Both the position numbers and the translations under genes were made by a program. Under the pieces are notes generated by a model. That model made no database searches, had not been told where the DNA came from, and was given only the letters and a program-made list of their open reading frames with translations. From Ostreococcus mediterraneus (lineage: Eukaryota > Chlorophyta > Mamiellophyceae > Mamiellales > Bathycoccaceae), in assembly GCA_012295225.1 (NCBI GenBank), contig WMKK01000003.1:124001-188000 (forward strand): 64,000 nt of DNA. The letters are read 5' to 3'. The stretch's first letter is position 1. Each line of letters begins with the position of its first letter. This document shows, one piece after another, positions 35,914 through 45,527 of this stretch.

Positions 35914-36227
35914 CGGTCGCGCTGCCGCCGTCACTGCACGCGCGGCGCGTCTGAGTCGCTGTTGTTCTGGGACTTTGCTCGAGAAACGCGGAGTATAGCG
36001 CCGGGGAGTCGAGAGAACGATACGCGTGCGTTTGCGTGCGCGCGCGGTGTGTGTTGTCCCCGATGCGCGACGTAAAGTGACTCAAAGTGACACCGCGCGG
36101 GCAGGGTTTAAGGAACCGTCGGCGCGGCCCCTGGCCCGTCGAGCGTTCAGACGTCGATGATGTCGTTGAATTCGCCAGGCGTTACAACGTAAAGTTCGTG
36201 GTACAGAAATGCAAGTGTCTTGATGGT
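35914..36227. other. Spacer between MPC2 start and DNA methyltransferase stop
   Basis: 314 bp with same-strand genes on both sides, so it should hold the MPC2 promoter and the methyltransferase 3' UTR. A plus-strand frame through it overlaps the methyltransferase and looks like a shadow. No further gene is supported. Confidence 0.4.
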
Positions 36228-38678
36228 TCATTTGTGAAGCTTGATGGGACGCCCTTGGGCGTCGTGGCGCATGGTGGTCTTTTCGAGTGGAGGAGCGTCG
36301 TAGTCTCGGCGCGCCGCATGCTTGGAAATTTGAGCCTCGAGCGCGGCGCGCGCGTGTTGTTTCTTGAGATCACTGGGCGCATTCGCCTCGGGTGATGGTA
36401 CGTCTTGCGCGAGCATGACGGTCTCTTCCCATGGTTTGAATTCGGCGTCAACGTCGGCGTCGTCGTAATCCACGCGAAAGACAAATTTGTGTTCATCAAA
36501 GCTCGTAATGGTGCCCGAGTAGAATGCGGCGTCGGTGTGCCATAGCACTAAAACGCGCTGACCGACGGCGTTCGCTTTACGCAGTGCAAGAACAGCACCA
36601 ATGTGGCCACTACGCGCGAGCTCGATGATTTTCAACTGCGCGCACTTTGATTTCAAGAGCGGATGCGCCGTCGGCGGTGGCTCCTTCGAAGCGGCGAGCA
36701 CGCGATTACGGCGCGTTTGCGGCCTGTCATCGAGAGCGCGACGCACTGACTCCGTCGCACACTTATCGCACATCATACATGGCTCAGGCGCCTTGAACAA
36801 TCGTTCGATGTTACGAACGACGATGGGATTCTGCGGCTTGCTTAGATTGCGTGCCGTGCACCAGGCGCGAGCCTCTTCAATCGCGGCTTCGTACTTGTTT
36901 TTGCTCTTGAACACGCTCTGCTTTTTGGCCTCGCTGTAAAAGCTCGCGAATGGAAACACATCGGACGCGAGTTTCCACGCAAACGTGCGACCGCCGAAGA
37001 AAATCACCAAACGGTGTTCGTCGTTGAGTTTGCCATCGGACACTTTCAGCGCCTCATTTGGAATCACCGCGTGGTCTTTGAGAGGATGCAACGCGATGCC
37101 CGGCCAGTACACCGATCCGTGCGCTTTGCTCACGCGCCACTTGACGAAAACGCATTCACCGTGCGTCGTCATGCCGTGCTCATCCAAATCGTCATCGCTC
37201 TCGACTTCATCCTGAACTTCGCCGCCGTCATCCGCGTCGCCTCGTTCGCCGTCATCGCACGAAAACAAATCGACATCCTCCTCCGTCGACTCGTCTTCGT
37301 CGTCGAGAATCGTGAGTAATCGTGACTTTTTCGCCGACGCGGGCGACTCGAGCGCGTCGCCCGATTTCTTTGATGACGCTTTCACGTCCAAAGCGCGACG
37401 GATGGTTTCATCAATGTTATCGTGCGAAATTTCAAGACGACGCAAGTAAGACGTGCGTAATTCGTACCTCACCGGCGCGCCTTCATACTCGAGGAATTCG
37501 CCGAGCGGGACAAACCCACGAATCAATGGCGCGTCGCTCACTTCCGGCGGCGCACGACGGCGGCCCATCCATTTCGGCTGCGATGGGTCCTCGAGCATGT
37601 TGTACGCCGCTTGCGGCCACGCTTTGGCGCGAGCGTGCGCCTCCGCTCCGCCGGGACACGCCTGTTCAAATGGCTCAGACAACGCATCGTAGGCAAACTT
37701 GACGCCGTATGGATTGAAAAGTTGTGCGCCGAGCCATTGACTTTGGGGCACAGAGCACGCCAAGCCGAGTAATGCGAATCGTTTAAAGGTTTGCAAATCT
37801 TCGTCGTACACTGGTTGACGCTCGTTTGGTTTCTTCAGAGGGTAGCACGGCAACGTATAGCCCGGAGTAAATCCCATTAAGCGTTCTGCGTCTTCGATGC
37901 GCAACATAGACAGCTCTGGCTTGGCATCGCCTTCTTGCTTGACGACGCACGTACGACGCCCATTTGTTGTCGTCAAACAGTGGAGCACGTCAGTCAACGG
38001 GCCGCGTCGCTTTTCGCCGAGGTCGATCGACGCCGAAAAGTACTTTGTAGCCATTCTAGGAGGCGTCCAGAAGCATTGAAAACACTCGCGATGCTCACCC
38101 ATGGAGATGCACTGACCTTGGCATAGCGCATATTGAGACAGTAAAACGTCTCTGGGATCTCCGTGCAGCGAAGCAACAATAAAGACTCGACGACGTTGAT
38201 GCGGTAGCCCAAACGAGGCCAAATTGACGACGCGATACGCCCATCGATAGCCCAAATTCTCGAGTTCGCTCACCACGTAATCGATCGCTGGACGAGACTT
38301 CCCCTGCTGATTCCACGTTAACAGTCCGCACACGTTCTCGAGTAGCACCCACGGAACCTTGACGCTTTCAAGTAATCGAAAAACGTGCGCGACGTTTCGT
38401 GTCGCTACGCCTTCCTCGAGGCCTGGGCGTTTGAGATTCTCATGCGAGCAATCGTTGCAAGGAAATCCGGCGCTGATAAGATCGCACTGTGCGATCATGA
38501 AGGGCAGCACTTCGGCGACGTCGTTTAAGAGCGGCACGCCCGGAAAGCGTGCTGTGAGTACTTGTTTGCAATGTTCGTCGCGTTCGCACATTAACACAAT
38601 TCGGTGTCCCGCGCGCGCGAGTCCTTGGTCGAGACCACCGATGCCACTGAAGAGCGATGCGACGCGTAAGCTCACCAT
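36228..38678 (-). CDS. Cytosine-C5 DNA methyltransferase with C-terminal PWWP and Tudor-like domains
   Basis: 816 residues from the ATG at 38678; the frame stays open 360 bp upstream but reads unlike protein. Catalytic domain, residues 1-330: motif I SLFSGIGGLDQGL, motif IV GFPCNDCS with nucleophile C74, motif VI LLENV (114-116), motif VIII QRRRVF (161-166), target-recognition region, motif IX RIEDAERLMGF and motif X LGLACSVPQSQWLG. All main motifs are present, so activity is likely. Then follow an acidic linker (455-500), a PWWP-type domain (508-600: FVKWRVSKAHGSVYWPG, VIFFGGRTFAWK), a CMMCDKC mini-motif (634-640) and a Tudor-like unit (706-757: RVLVLWHTDAAFYSGTI). It differs from DNMT1, CMT and DNMT3 order. 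Confidence 0.87.
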   Translation of the reverse strand: MVSLRVASLFSGIGGLDQGLARAGHRIVLMCERDEHCKQVLTARFPGVPLLNDVAEVLPFMIAQCDLISAGFPCNDCSHENLKRPGLEEGVATRNVAHVFRLLESVKVPWVLLENVCGLLTWNQQGKSRPAIDYVVSELENLGYRWAYRVVNLASFGLPHQRRRVFIVASLHGDPRDVLLSQYALCQGQCISMGEHRECFQCFWTPPRMATKYFSASIDLGEKRRGPLTDVLHCLTTTNGRRTCVVKQEGDAKPELSMLRIEDAERLMGFTPGYTLPCYPLKKPNERQPVYDEDLQTFKRFALLGLACSVPQSQWLGAQLFNPYGVKFAYDALSEPFEQACPGGAEAHARAKAWPQAAYNMLEDPSQPKWMGRRRAPPEVSDAPLIRGFVPLGEFLEYEGAPVRYELRTSYLRRLEISHDNIDETIRRALDVKASSKKSGDALESPASAKKSRLLTILDDEDESTEEDVDLFSCDDGERGDADDGGEVQDEVESDDDLDEHGMTTHGECVFVKWRVSKAHGSVYWPGIALHPLKDHAVIPNEALKVSDGKLNDEHRLVIFFGGRTFAWKLASDVFPFASFYSEAKKQSVFKSKNKYEAAIEEARAWCTARNLSKPQNPIVVRNIERLFKAPEPCMMCDKCATESVRRALDDRPQTRRNRVLAASKEPPPTAHPLLKSKCAQLKIIELARSGHIGAVLALRKANAVGQRVLVLWHTDAAFYSGTITSFDEHKFVFRVDYDDADVDAEFKPWEETVMLAQDVPSPEANAPSDLKKQHARAALEAQISKHAARRDYDAPPLEKTTMRHDAQGRPIKLHK

Positions 38679-38937
38679 GATGATGGGCGTGTTGAAGAAT
38701 GGTAACGAATGATGCCGTGGCAAAGAAAGCGCGTGGCAACGATGATGAGCGTGTCGAAGAATGACGCCGAGCCATCGTCGCCGAGTGCGCCAATACGGGC
38801 CACGCCAACGCAGAGATGACAACCCGTCCACCGTGCGGTGCGGCTGGCATATAACACAATATGTAACAATACATGCGCGCGAATTGAAAGACATAGGCGC
38901 TAAATCTAAAATCCACATGGTGAATAAATGATAAAAT

Positions 38938-39665
38938 TCACGCCGAAGAAGCGTCGTCTTCAGAGTTCTTAATGATGCTTTCGTACAGCGAGCAATCCGT
39001 GCTGTTAGATTCACGCCCATCGACCAACGCATCGTCACTCAAATCAATTGTGCACAATAAATGTTCACGGAGCAGGGATAAATTCTTCTCTTCGTACTTT
39101 GAATAGCATCGTTCGTTTCCTCTGCCGCGGACATAGTAGCCATTCCAGCGCTTCAACAACACCACGCGTTGCGCGAGAATCCGCTGTGCGTGATCAGAAC
39201 GACCTTCAGCGAAGAGCTTTGCGACGAACTCGTTCCCTCGATTTTGGTACTCACTCGCGGCAAAGTTGTACAGCCACTTATACTCGCCTTTTCCTGGTGA
39301 AAGGTCCGTCTCTTGCATTTGCGCTAGCGTCTCCCGCAACGCTCGATACGTAAAATAATTCATCAACAACTCATCCACATCGTTAAATGACTGCGGGACG
39401 ACAAACGCAGCACGTCGTGGTCAGAACATATATTGCGCATCGCCCGAGATCGCTCACGCCGCCGCGACACGCATGCGTGCGTCGCGAATCCATCGCAACC
39501 CTTCGCGTTTCAAAAGGCCAAAAGACAGCTCATCGCATCGCTTCAGTCACGCACATCACCGTACGCGCCGCCGAGATCGCCTCGTCGAACGCACGTGCGG
39601 CCACGAAATGTTTTCGTTGTTCGCCCGCGCGCGAGCGCGGGCACGGGCGCGTGAATCGCGCGCAT
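38938..39665 (-). CDS. RbcX-like Rubisco assembly chaperone, two exons
   Basis: Exon 1 is 39555-39665, an intron with GTGCGT donor, TCTGAC branch-like motif and CCGCAG acceptor covers 39391-39554 (164 nt), and exon 2 is 38938-39390; 187 residues. Exon 1 encodes a basic transit-type leader. Residues about 44-120 match RbcX: NYFTYRALRETLAQMQETDLSPG (family: FTYxAVRxVLxQLxETNPP), LYNFAAS, GNEFVAKLFAEGRSDHAQRILAQRVVLLKRW. RbcX dimers bind the RbcL C-terminus to help form RbcL8 cores. The ETNPP motif is altered to ETDLSP, and a charged tail of about 65 residues is longer than usual. The call rests on pattern recognition. Confidence 0.75.
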
Positions 39666-39908
39666 GATTTTGACGCGTAAGCGATGTGGACATGGGGGCT
39701 TTTTAACCACCTGTTGGCGCCTCGCGTCGGGACATGGGAACGATGTGAATTACATAGAAATACTTACTTGAGTCAACGATCGGGAAGATGTTTGGGGTAT
39801 ATTGAGTGCGTGTGCGATGGGGTTTTGCGACTGATGCGGCGCGTGCGAGACACAAAAATTATCGAAATGGTCTCGACGCGGCAAAGTCAAACGCGTCAAA
39901 CGCGTCGG

Positions 39909-40583
39909 CTATTCAGCCGAAACCGCCGGCGCTTCCACCACCGCGGCAACGACCGCAGCGGCGCGCGGCGCCACAGGTTTATCGGTTTCCGGCATACGGT
40001 TCACTGCACGCGGCGCCACAGGTTCGGAATTCAACGCATCGACAACCTTGTACACGCCGAAGAGCACCGCGGCGCCCACCGCCAGCGTCACGAGCGCGCC
40101 CACCCCTGGCATACCACTCTCAACGACTTCAAAGTCCTCACCACGAATCGCCGCCTCCGTCACCGCACCAGAACGCACCGGATTACCTCTCGCGTACCGC
40201 CCTTCCTTCAGCGTCTTAGATTCCGGTCGAGAGCCGTACGACTCGGGCGCCGTTTCCTTGCGTCCATCCGGCAGCGACGAGACAATCTTCCCGAGCACGC
40301 CTTCGAGCTGCGGTGGGTCTTCCGCCGCGCGGCGGTAGCTCGAAGAATCTTGCGCGCGTTCGTCGTCTTCATAGCTCGCTCGCGGCGCGCGTGCGACGCG
40401 AGATGCGCGTTGAGACGCCTGCGTTGTCACAGCACAGCGGTCAGTCGGTGATGACGTCACGCGTCCCGGGACGCGCGTGTCGCGCGGATGCGCGCGGGCG
40501 AGCGTGCGCGCGGGGACGAGACGTACCTTGGGCGAGGCGAACGCGCGCGTCGGAGCGATGCGGGTCGAAGTCGTGGCAAACAT
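39909..40583 (-). CDS. Plastid-targeted single-span protein, unknown
   Basis: 224 residues from the ATG at 40583; the frame runs 590 bp further upstream without protein-like sequence and into the PPR gene's antisense, so it was cut. A Thr/Ala/Arg-rich transit peptide of about 55-65 residues leads to a polar middle (PPQLEGVLGKIVSSLPDGRKETAPESYGSR region), then one hydrophobic segment (about 160-180, MPGVGALVTLAVGAAVLFGVYKVVDAL), and an Ala/Val/Pro tail with two VAPRA repeats. I do not recognise the family. The short motif GRYARGNPVRSGAV looks conserved-like. Probably a thylakoid or envelope protein. Confidence 0.65.
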   Translation of the reverse strand: MFATTSTRIAPTRAFASPKVRLVPARTLARAHPRDTRVPGRVTSSPTDRCAVTTQASQRASRVARAPRASYEDDERAQDSSSYRRAAEDPPQLEGVLGKIVSSLPDGRKETAPESYGSRPESKTLKEGRYARGNPVRSGAVTEAAIRGEDFEVVESGMPGVGALVTLAVGAAVLFGVYKVVDALNSEPVAPRAVNRMPETDKPVAPRAAAVVAAVVEAPAVSAE

Positions 40584-40765
40584 GGCGATGTGTGAGGTGT
40601 GCGGCGAGCGTGAGAAAGAGAGTGAAGAGCCGTCGCGCGGATAACGCGCGCGCGCTTTTTGCCTCGCGAAGGAATGCAATGTGTAGAGTGAGATGATTGT
40701 TAAATGGCTAACTAAGCATCGCGCTAAGAGTGAATGAAATAATATGCTTGCGTAGGCTCGGGCGC

Positions 40766-43432
40766 TTATTGCGGCCCGGATGCGGGGTTGAAGTTGCGCT
40801 TGAGCGCGTCGCGGTTGCCGCCCAAGAATCGAACGAGCGATAAGAGCTCGTCTCGTACGAGCCAGGTCCGCACGGTACCACGGTTGGCGACGAGGCAGCC
40901 GATGTTGTGCGACGGAACTTCGAAAGGGGAGTTCAAGCGGTTGAGCGTGGCCAATGTACGTTCTTTCACGGGCGAATGGCCGTACACGGTGCTGTGCTTT
41001 CCCCATCCGGTGACGACTTGAATCTCTTCTGGCAAGTCGCGGATCGTCACTGGGAGCTCCTTTTTGCCGGCTAAGCCGGACACTAAGGCTCGAGTACCGA
41101 CACCAGCGGCGCGTACGTCTAATGGCGCCAAGGCACGAGTACGCATACGTCGCAACCACCAGCGCAGCACACACTGCGCCGTTCCAGCCGAGCGAATTCG
41201 GTGCAAGTCGAGAACTCCCAAGTCATCTTCACATCGAAGGTGACCCGCGGCTTGCGCCTGCTCAAGCCAAGACGTCGCGCGATCCCACTGTCCCATTTCC
41301 TCGCACACGTCAATGAGAGCGTCGAAAGTCAACGAGTTGGGCGTGATGCCTTCCGCCAACATGCGGGACATGGCGTCGCCCGCCTTTTGCCACTCCTTGC
41401 TCGCCTCATAGGAAATCAGCAACGAGTTGTATGTGTGCACAGTACGCGGAACGTTGTTTTGTATCATAAACTTGAACGCGTCTTCCACTTCAGAGTGTTT
41501 GTTGTTCACATGCAATACGCGGAGCATGGCGTCGCATATGTAACCCTCCGCTTCCGGCACTCTCGCGAGCTCGGCGTCGTCGCGCAGCGCCCGAATAAGC
41601 GCTGGCAAATCACCGAGCGGACTGTCGCTAATGTCGCACACACGGTCATCGTATACTGGAAGCTCAACGCCTTCGCGTTCAGCGCGCTCAATCTCAGCCT
41701 GGAGCGCCTTTTCGCGGCACGCTTGAAGCTTTTCAATGCCACACAAGCAATCGAGGGTAATCGAGTCTGGCGTGAAACCGCTCACGATGAGCTCCTTGTA
41801 AAGACGAGCGGCGCGTTTCCAGTCGCGCTCGGCACTTGCTTCCATTAATAGTGTGTTGTACGTCACAAGCGTGCTCAGGACACCTTCGCTCTTCATCACG
41901 CGAAGCACGCGTTGAGTGCCCTCCAAGCTCCCCGCCTTGACGCACGCGCCCAAAGCGCTGTTGAAAATCACCGCCGACGCGCGCAAGCGCGGTGCAATTA
42001 ACACGTGATGCAGCAACTCTAGCGCTCGATCGATGTTTCCGATGTTCCCATGCGATGTGATGAGACCACTGTAAGTGGTTTCGTTGGGCATGATGCCCGC
42101 GCGTTGCATCGACTGAAACATGTTCTCCATGTCGCGAATACGACGCTGACGGCCGAGTGACGTGAGCATGGCGTTAAACGTCGTGACATTGCGTCGGACG
42201 TTATCACCGGGCATGCGCTCGAAAATCTCAACCGCATCCTTGTATCGGCCACCATTCACAGCTGCCGAAAGCAACGCGTTGTACACGCCCGTGTCCAACG
42301 TCACGCGCGAGTCAGCCATGACACTTTTGAATAACTCATTCGCCTTTTCAAACTGTCCACACTTGCCGTATGCGCTGATTAATGATGTGTACACGCGCAC
42401 ACTCGGTTGCCACGTCGACCCGAGGCTTTTGAACGCTTGTTTCATTTCCTCAAACGTTTGCTCGGCGAGTTTCCATTCGTGCGCGCGCGCGTACGCCGCG
42501 ATAACTTCGTGGTACGTGCGAGCATCCGGCGGCGGACCTTGTTCGTGCATTTCACGCAACAAACGCGTTGCATCCGCGCTCGCTGGCGGTCGCGAGCGCT
42601 TGCACGCGCGAAGCGTCATGTTATAAAACGCCAGCGGCACCGCCACGGAATTCTTCGCCCCGAGCTTATTCATGCGCTCGAGCGCCGCGATGGCTGTCGG
42701 GGCATCACCCGTATCCGCCGCGCGAAGCATCACTGACGCATCAGCTTCCCACGTGGGATCGTTCAAATCCCACGCCGCACTCGTCCCGCCTTCTTCATCG
42801 TAGTCGCTCAGCATGGAGCGCTCCAAATCCCGATACGACCGCGAAAACCCATTCGCCGTCGGCCTCGCGCCCGCGTTCGAAGACCGCTCGCCACCATATC
42901 TCGATCCTCCGTCACCATCACGCCGCCACGACCGACGCCCAGAACCACCCACACCGGAGTCATTTTCATCAATCGACGCCCTGGTGGTGATCTCACCGCG
43001 CGGACCCTCGACGATTTCCACGCCCCGCCCGCCCGCGCGTCCGCGCTCGGCTCTCGCCCGCCCCGCGCCGTACCTTCGCCCCGACGACGTCGACGCCTCA
43101 TCATACGTCCCGCTCACGTCACCCTCATCGTCTTCATCCCCACTATACGATCCGAGCGCGTATACGCCCCCACCACCGACGTCCCAATCGCCATCCTCGT
43201 CCTCGCTCCGCCCGCCTCGACGCGGATGCCTCCGACGCGCGCGCGCCTCGACCCCGTCCCGCGCGTTCATCCTCGTCGTCGTCATCCCCCGTCCCGCGCT
43301 CGCACCGTTCGCAATCACCACCCGCGGGGCGTTCGCGCGCGATCCGCGCCACGCACCGCACGCGCGACGCACCGCGACGCCCGGCGTCGCCGCGCGCGAG
43401 GGCATCGTCGTCGTCGCCGTCGCCGCCATCAT
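40766..43432 (-). CDS. PPR-SMR protein, probably plastid
   Basis: 888 residues from the ATG at 43432; the open frame upstream lacks protein character. A transit-like and low-complexity Arg/Gly/Asp-rich N-terminus (1-240) precedes about ten P-type pentatricopeptide repeats (about 260-720; e.g. TYHEVIAAYARAHEWKLAEQTF, VYTSLISAYGKCGQFEKANELF, TYNSLLISYEASKEWQKAGDAM). A C-terminal Small-MutS-Related domain (about 735-850) starts VLDLHRIRSAGTAQCVL and has VVTGWGKHSTVYG (the LHxxRxx and TGxGxHS signatures). PPR-SMR proteins such as GUN1, pTAC2 and SVR7 act in plastid RNA metabolism and signalling. Which of these it matches is not clear from motifs. Confidence 0.88.
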   Translation of the reverse strand: MMAATATTTMPSRAATPGVAVRRACGAWRGSRANAPRVVIANGASAGRGMTTTRMNARDGVEARARRRHPRRGGRSEDEDGDWDVGGGGVYALGSYSGDEDDEGDVSGTYDEASTSSGRRYGAGRARAERGRAGGRGVEIVEGPRGEITTRASIDENDSGVGGSGRRSWRRDGDGGSRYGGERSSNAGARPTANGFSRSYRDLERSMLSDYDEEGGTSAAWDLNDPTWEADASVMLRAADTGDAPTAIAALERMNKLGAKNSVAVPLAFYNMTLRACKRSRPPASADATRLLREMHEQGPPPDARTYHEVIAAYARAHEWKLAEQTFEEMKQAFKSLGSTWQPSVRVYTSLISAYGKCGQFEKANELFKSVMADSRVTLDTGVYNALLSAAVNGGRYKDAVEIFERMPGDNVRRNVTTFNAMLTSLGRQRRIRDMENMFQSMQRAGIMPNETTYSGLITSHGNIGNIDRALELLHHVLIAPRLRASAVIFNSALGACVKAGSLEGTQRVLRVMKSEGVLSTLVTYNTLLMEASAERDWKRAARLYKELIVSGFTPDSITLDCLCGIEKLQACREKALQAEIERAEREGVELPVYDDRVCDISDSPLGDLPALIRALRDDAELARVPEAEGYICDAMLRVLHVNNKHSEVEDAFKFMIQNNVPRTVHTYNSLLISYEASKEWQKAGDAMSRMLAEGITPNSLTFDALIDVCEEMGQWDRATSWLEQAQAAGHLRCEDDLGVLDLHRIRSAGTAQCVLRWWLRRMRTRALAPLDVRAAGVGTRALVSGLAGKKELPVTIRDLPEEIQVVTGWGKHSTVYGHSPVKERTLATLNRLNSPFEVPSHNIGCLVANRGTVRTWLVRDELLSLVRFLGGNRDALKRNFNPASGPQ

Positions 43433-44463
43433 CGCCTCTCGCTCGCTCTCGCGCGCGCCCGCGCCCGCGCCCGCGCACCGACGACCGCGCGCACCGGCGA
43501 CCGCGACCGTCTCGCTCGCTCGCTCGCTCTCGCGCGCTCGCGCTCTGTCGACGACGACGTCGTTCGCGACGCGCGCTATCCACGCCGACGGCGCGCTGCC
43601 GACCCCTCGTCGCGCGTCGCGCGCTGTGTGTTCCACTCGCCCTATTGTAGCCTCCAAAGACCTAACGACGTCCTCGCCCTTCGCTGTGTTGGCGGAATCA
43701 GCATACTCGGGGCGTGCGTCCGGTATATGCATACCGCCAACACACACCCTTCGGGACTGACTACCCCGTGTGTCTAGCGCAATACGACGACGCGCGACGC
43801 GCGTGCGGCGATTGAACTCTATCTGGTACTATATCTGTTGTGAGGCGTATTGCGGGCTACGTATGATTGCATAGCCTTCCCGAGTCTTGAATACGTGATG
43901 AGTCATGACGTGTAGACGCGTAGACGCGATAGTACCATGTATGTCTACCGGTATACCTATAGTATACTATACGATGTTCATAGTATAGGAATAGAAGGCG
44001 TAATACGCATTTGTATTCTTCGAAAGTGCGGTTGGTAGTGCATTACGGACTCTGACTATGCGTTACAACTTATCGGTCGTCACGCCGCAGAATGGCGCAT
44101 CGGGCGTGGGCACGTCCACGCATCGCGCGCGCCAGCGCGAGGGAACGCGCCCTCAGGCACAAATGGCGGCCACGCAATAGCCCTGAGTAAAGGTCAGTGT
44201 TCATGATCACGCCTCGACGGCGCGGGCGGGCGTCCAGATCAAATGGAGTCGACCTGGGGCGTCGAAGGGCGCGCGTGCGAGAAGGTCACTATGGCTAAAC
44301 AGTGCGTGGTCCATTGGGACATCGACCGTGGTCCGTCGCGCCCGCGAGCCCCGCGTCACTGGAACGCGCGTCGTGGCGCGCGATCGCCGCGCGGAGGTGT
44401 CGCCCCGGTCGCGACCGAGGCGTCGAGGCGTGCGTCGGACGGGAGTGCGTGCGTGCGGCGGCG
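43433..44463. promoter_or_regulatory. Long divergent intergenic region with an AT-rich palindromic island
   Basis: 1031 bp between the PPR-SMR and SOQ1-like starts, the longest gap in the window. The 300 bp next to the PPR gene are very GC-rich and probably 5' UTR. At about 43800-44100 composition drops sharply and short palindromes appear: TACCGGTA (43946-43953) and TAGTATACTA (43960-43969), with TAGTATAGG nearby. I found no tRNA-like fold, open frame or known element in this island. Confidence 0.5.
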
Positions 44464-45216
44464 ATGGTCGTGGGGATGACGACGACGACGACGACGACGA
44501 CGGGGATGGGGACGTGCGTGGCGGCGTCGCCGACGAGGGCGAGGGCGAGGGCGAGTGGTGGTCGGTGCGTTCGATGTGCGACGCGAACGACGGCGCTATT
44601 AGCGTCGTCGTCGTCGTCGGCGGCGGCTGCATCGTCGTCGTCGCCGTCGTCGTCATCAGTCGGTGGCTGTGCAGACGCTGGGACACGCCGAGGCGGAGGA
44701 CCGTCCTCGGGTCGTCGCGTGAGCCTTCTCGGTGCGGCGCTCGCGGCGGCGACGGCGGCGACGACGTTGGGTGATGATGTCGCGCGCGCGCGTTCGTCGG
44801 CGACGGTGCGCGCGCCGTCGCCGATGCGCGGCGCGGTGGACGGCGGCGGGTTCGAGTGCGCGACGACGCTGCCGCGCGGGTATCACCTCACGCGCGGGGC
44901 GAATTCGAGGTACGAGGTCACCCCAGGTGGCGCGCGCGGGGCGTTGACGGCGGATGATGACGGTGCGGCGGTGGTGACGATGACGATTCGTGTGGATGCG
45001 CCGAGCGAGGCGGTGGATGGTGACGTCGTGGGCGTGGATTGCGTGGTGTATTTTTGTCGCGACGAGGATGTGTGTTTGGCGCAGCGCGTTCGGTTCGAGG
45101 CGGTGGTGCGTGATGATGCCGTGGATGCCGTCGCGCGCGCGGCGTTTTTGGTGCCTGGTGAGGCGTCTGATGCGGCCGTGGCGACGGGGACGTTTTCGGT
45201 GCCGAGCTTTGATTAG
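44464..45216 (+). CDS. Predicted thylakoid-lumen protein resembling the SOQ1 C-terminal domain
   Basis: 250 residues from the ATG at 44464. A Thr/Ser/Arg-rich transit part with microsatellite-coded Thr and Ser runs precedes a twin-arginine-like lumen signal at about 82-110 (SSGRRVSLLGAALAAATAAT, then ARA). The mature domain of about 110 residues reads TTLPRGYHLTRGANSRYEV ... VVGVDCVVYFCRDEDVCLAQRVRFEAVV. It strongly resembles the last domain of SOQ1 (KLPKGYHFS..., CKVYYCKEDEVCLYQSVQFEV). In plants SOQ1 limits a slow photoprotective quenching from the lumen, using Trx-like, NHL and C-terminal domains in one chain. Here only the C-terminal unit is present. C193, C198 and C204 are candidate redox cysteines. 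Confidence 0.72.
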   Translation: MVVGMTTTTTTTTGMGTCVAASPTRARARASGGRCVRCATRTTALLASSSSSAAAASSSSPSSSSVGGCADAGTRRGGGPSSGRRVSLLGAALAAATAATTLGDDVARARSSATVRAPSPMRGAVDGGGFECATTLPRGYHLTRGANSRYEVTPGGARGALTADDDGAAVVTMTIRVDAPSEAVDGDVVGVDCVVYFCRDEDVCLAQRVRFEAVVRDDAVDAVARAAFLVPGEASDAAVATGTFSVPSFD

Positions 45217-45527
45217 TTGACGACGTTCGTAGCGGCGTAGCTCACGCGAACGACGATGGCAGTCGTACTGTACAGCGCTCGTGTTTAATGTTATTGTACA
45301 TGTGTAAAGTGTGTTGTGCACACGCGTGCAGACATGGGAAACGTTTGTGTTCGTCGGCAAGCTACTACATTACGTTGACGAATGTTCCAGCTCGCACGGT
45401 GGGCGTCGACGGGAGCGTTCTCGCGAGAGATTGCTCGCTCCGCCCAGTACTTGGTAGACGTTTTGTTCGTGTGGCTCGTGTTTGTTCGTTTTGTTCGTCA
45501 GTTCGCGTGGCTCGCGTCCGCTGTTTT
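45217..45527. other. Convergent 3' region with imperfect GTTCGTGTGGCTCG repeats
   Basis: 311 bp between the stops of the SOQ1-like gene and CHLH. At about 45465-45512 there are imperfect repeats of TTGTTCGT and of GTTCGTGTGGCTCGTG against GTTCGCGTGGCTCGCG. No gene is supported; both 3' UTRs should lie here. Confidence 0.4.

Noticed and set aside
36087-36395. Plus-strand frame between MPC2 and the methyltransferase
   Set aside because: Overlaps the methyltransferase C-terminus in antisense and lacks an independent promoter or motif.
38679-39038. 120-residue N-terminal extension of the DNA methyltransferase
   Set aside because: Sequence is not protein-like, and the catalytic domain motif I begins right after the ATG at 38678.
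40584-41174. 5' extension of the plastid single-span protein frame
   Set aside because: The added residues are antisense to the PPR-SMR gene and have no protein character; the ATG at 40583 starts a good transit peptide.
44207-44686. Minus-strand Thr/Ser/Pro-rich frame
   Set aside because: It is the antisense of microsatellites in the SOQ1-like gene's leader and has no domain.
45217-45527. Open frames in the CHLH/SOQ1-like convergent spacer
   Set aside because: Phe/Val/Arg-rich reading of TTGTTCGT-type repeats, with no start context or domain.
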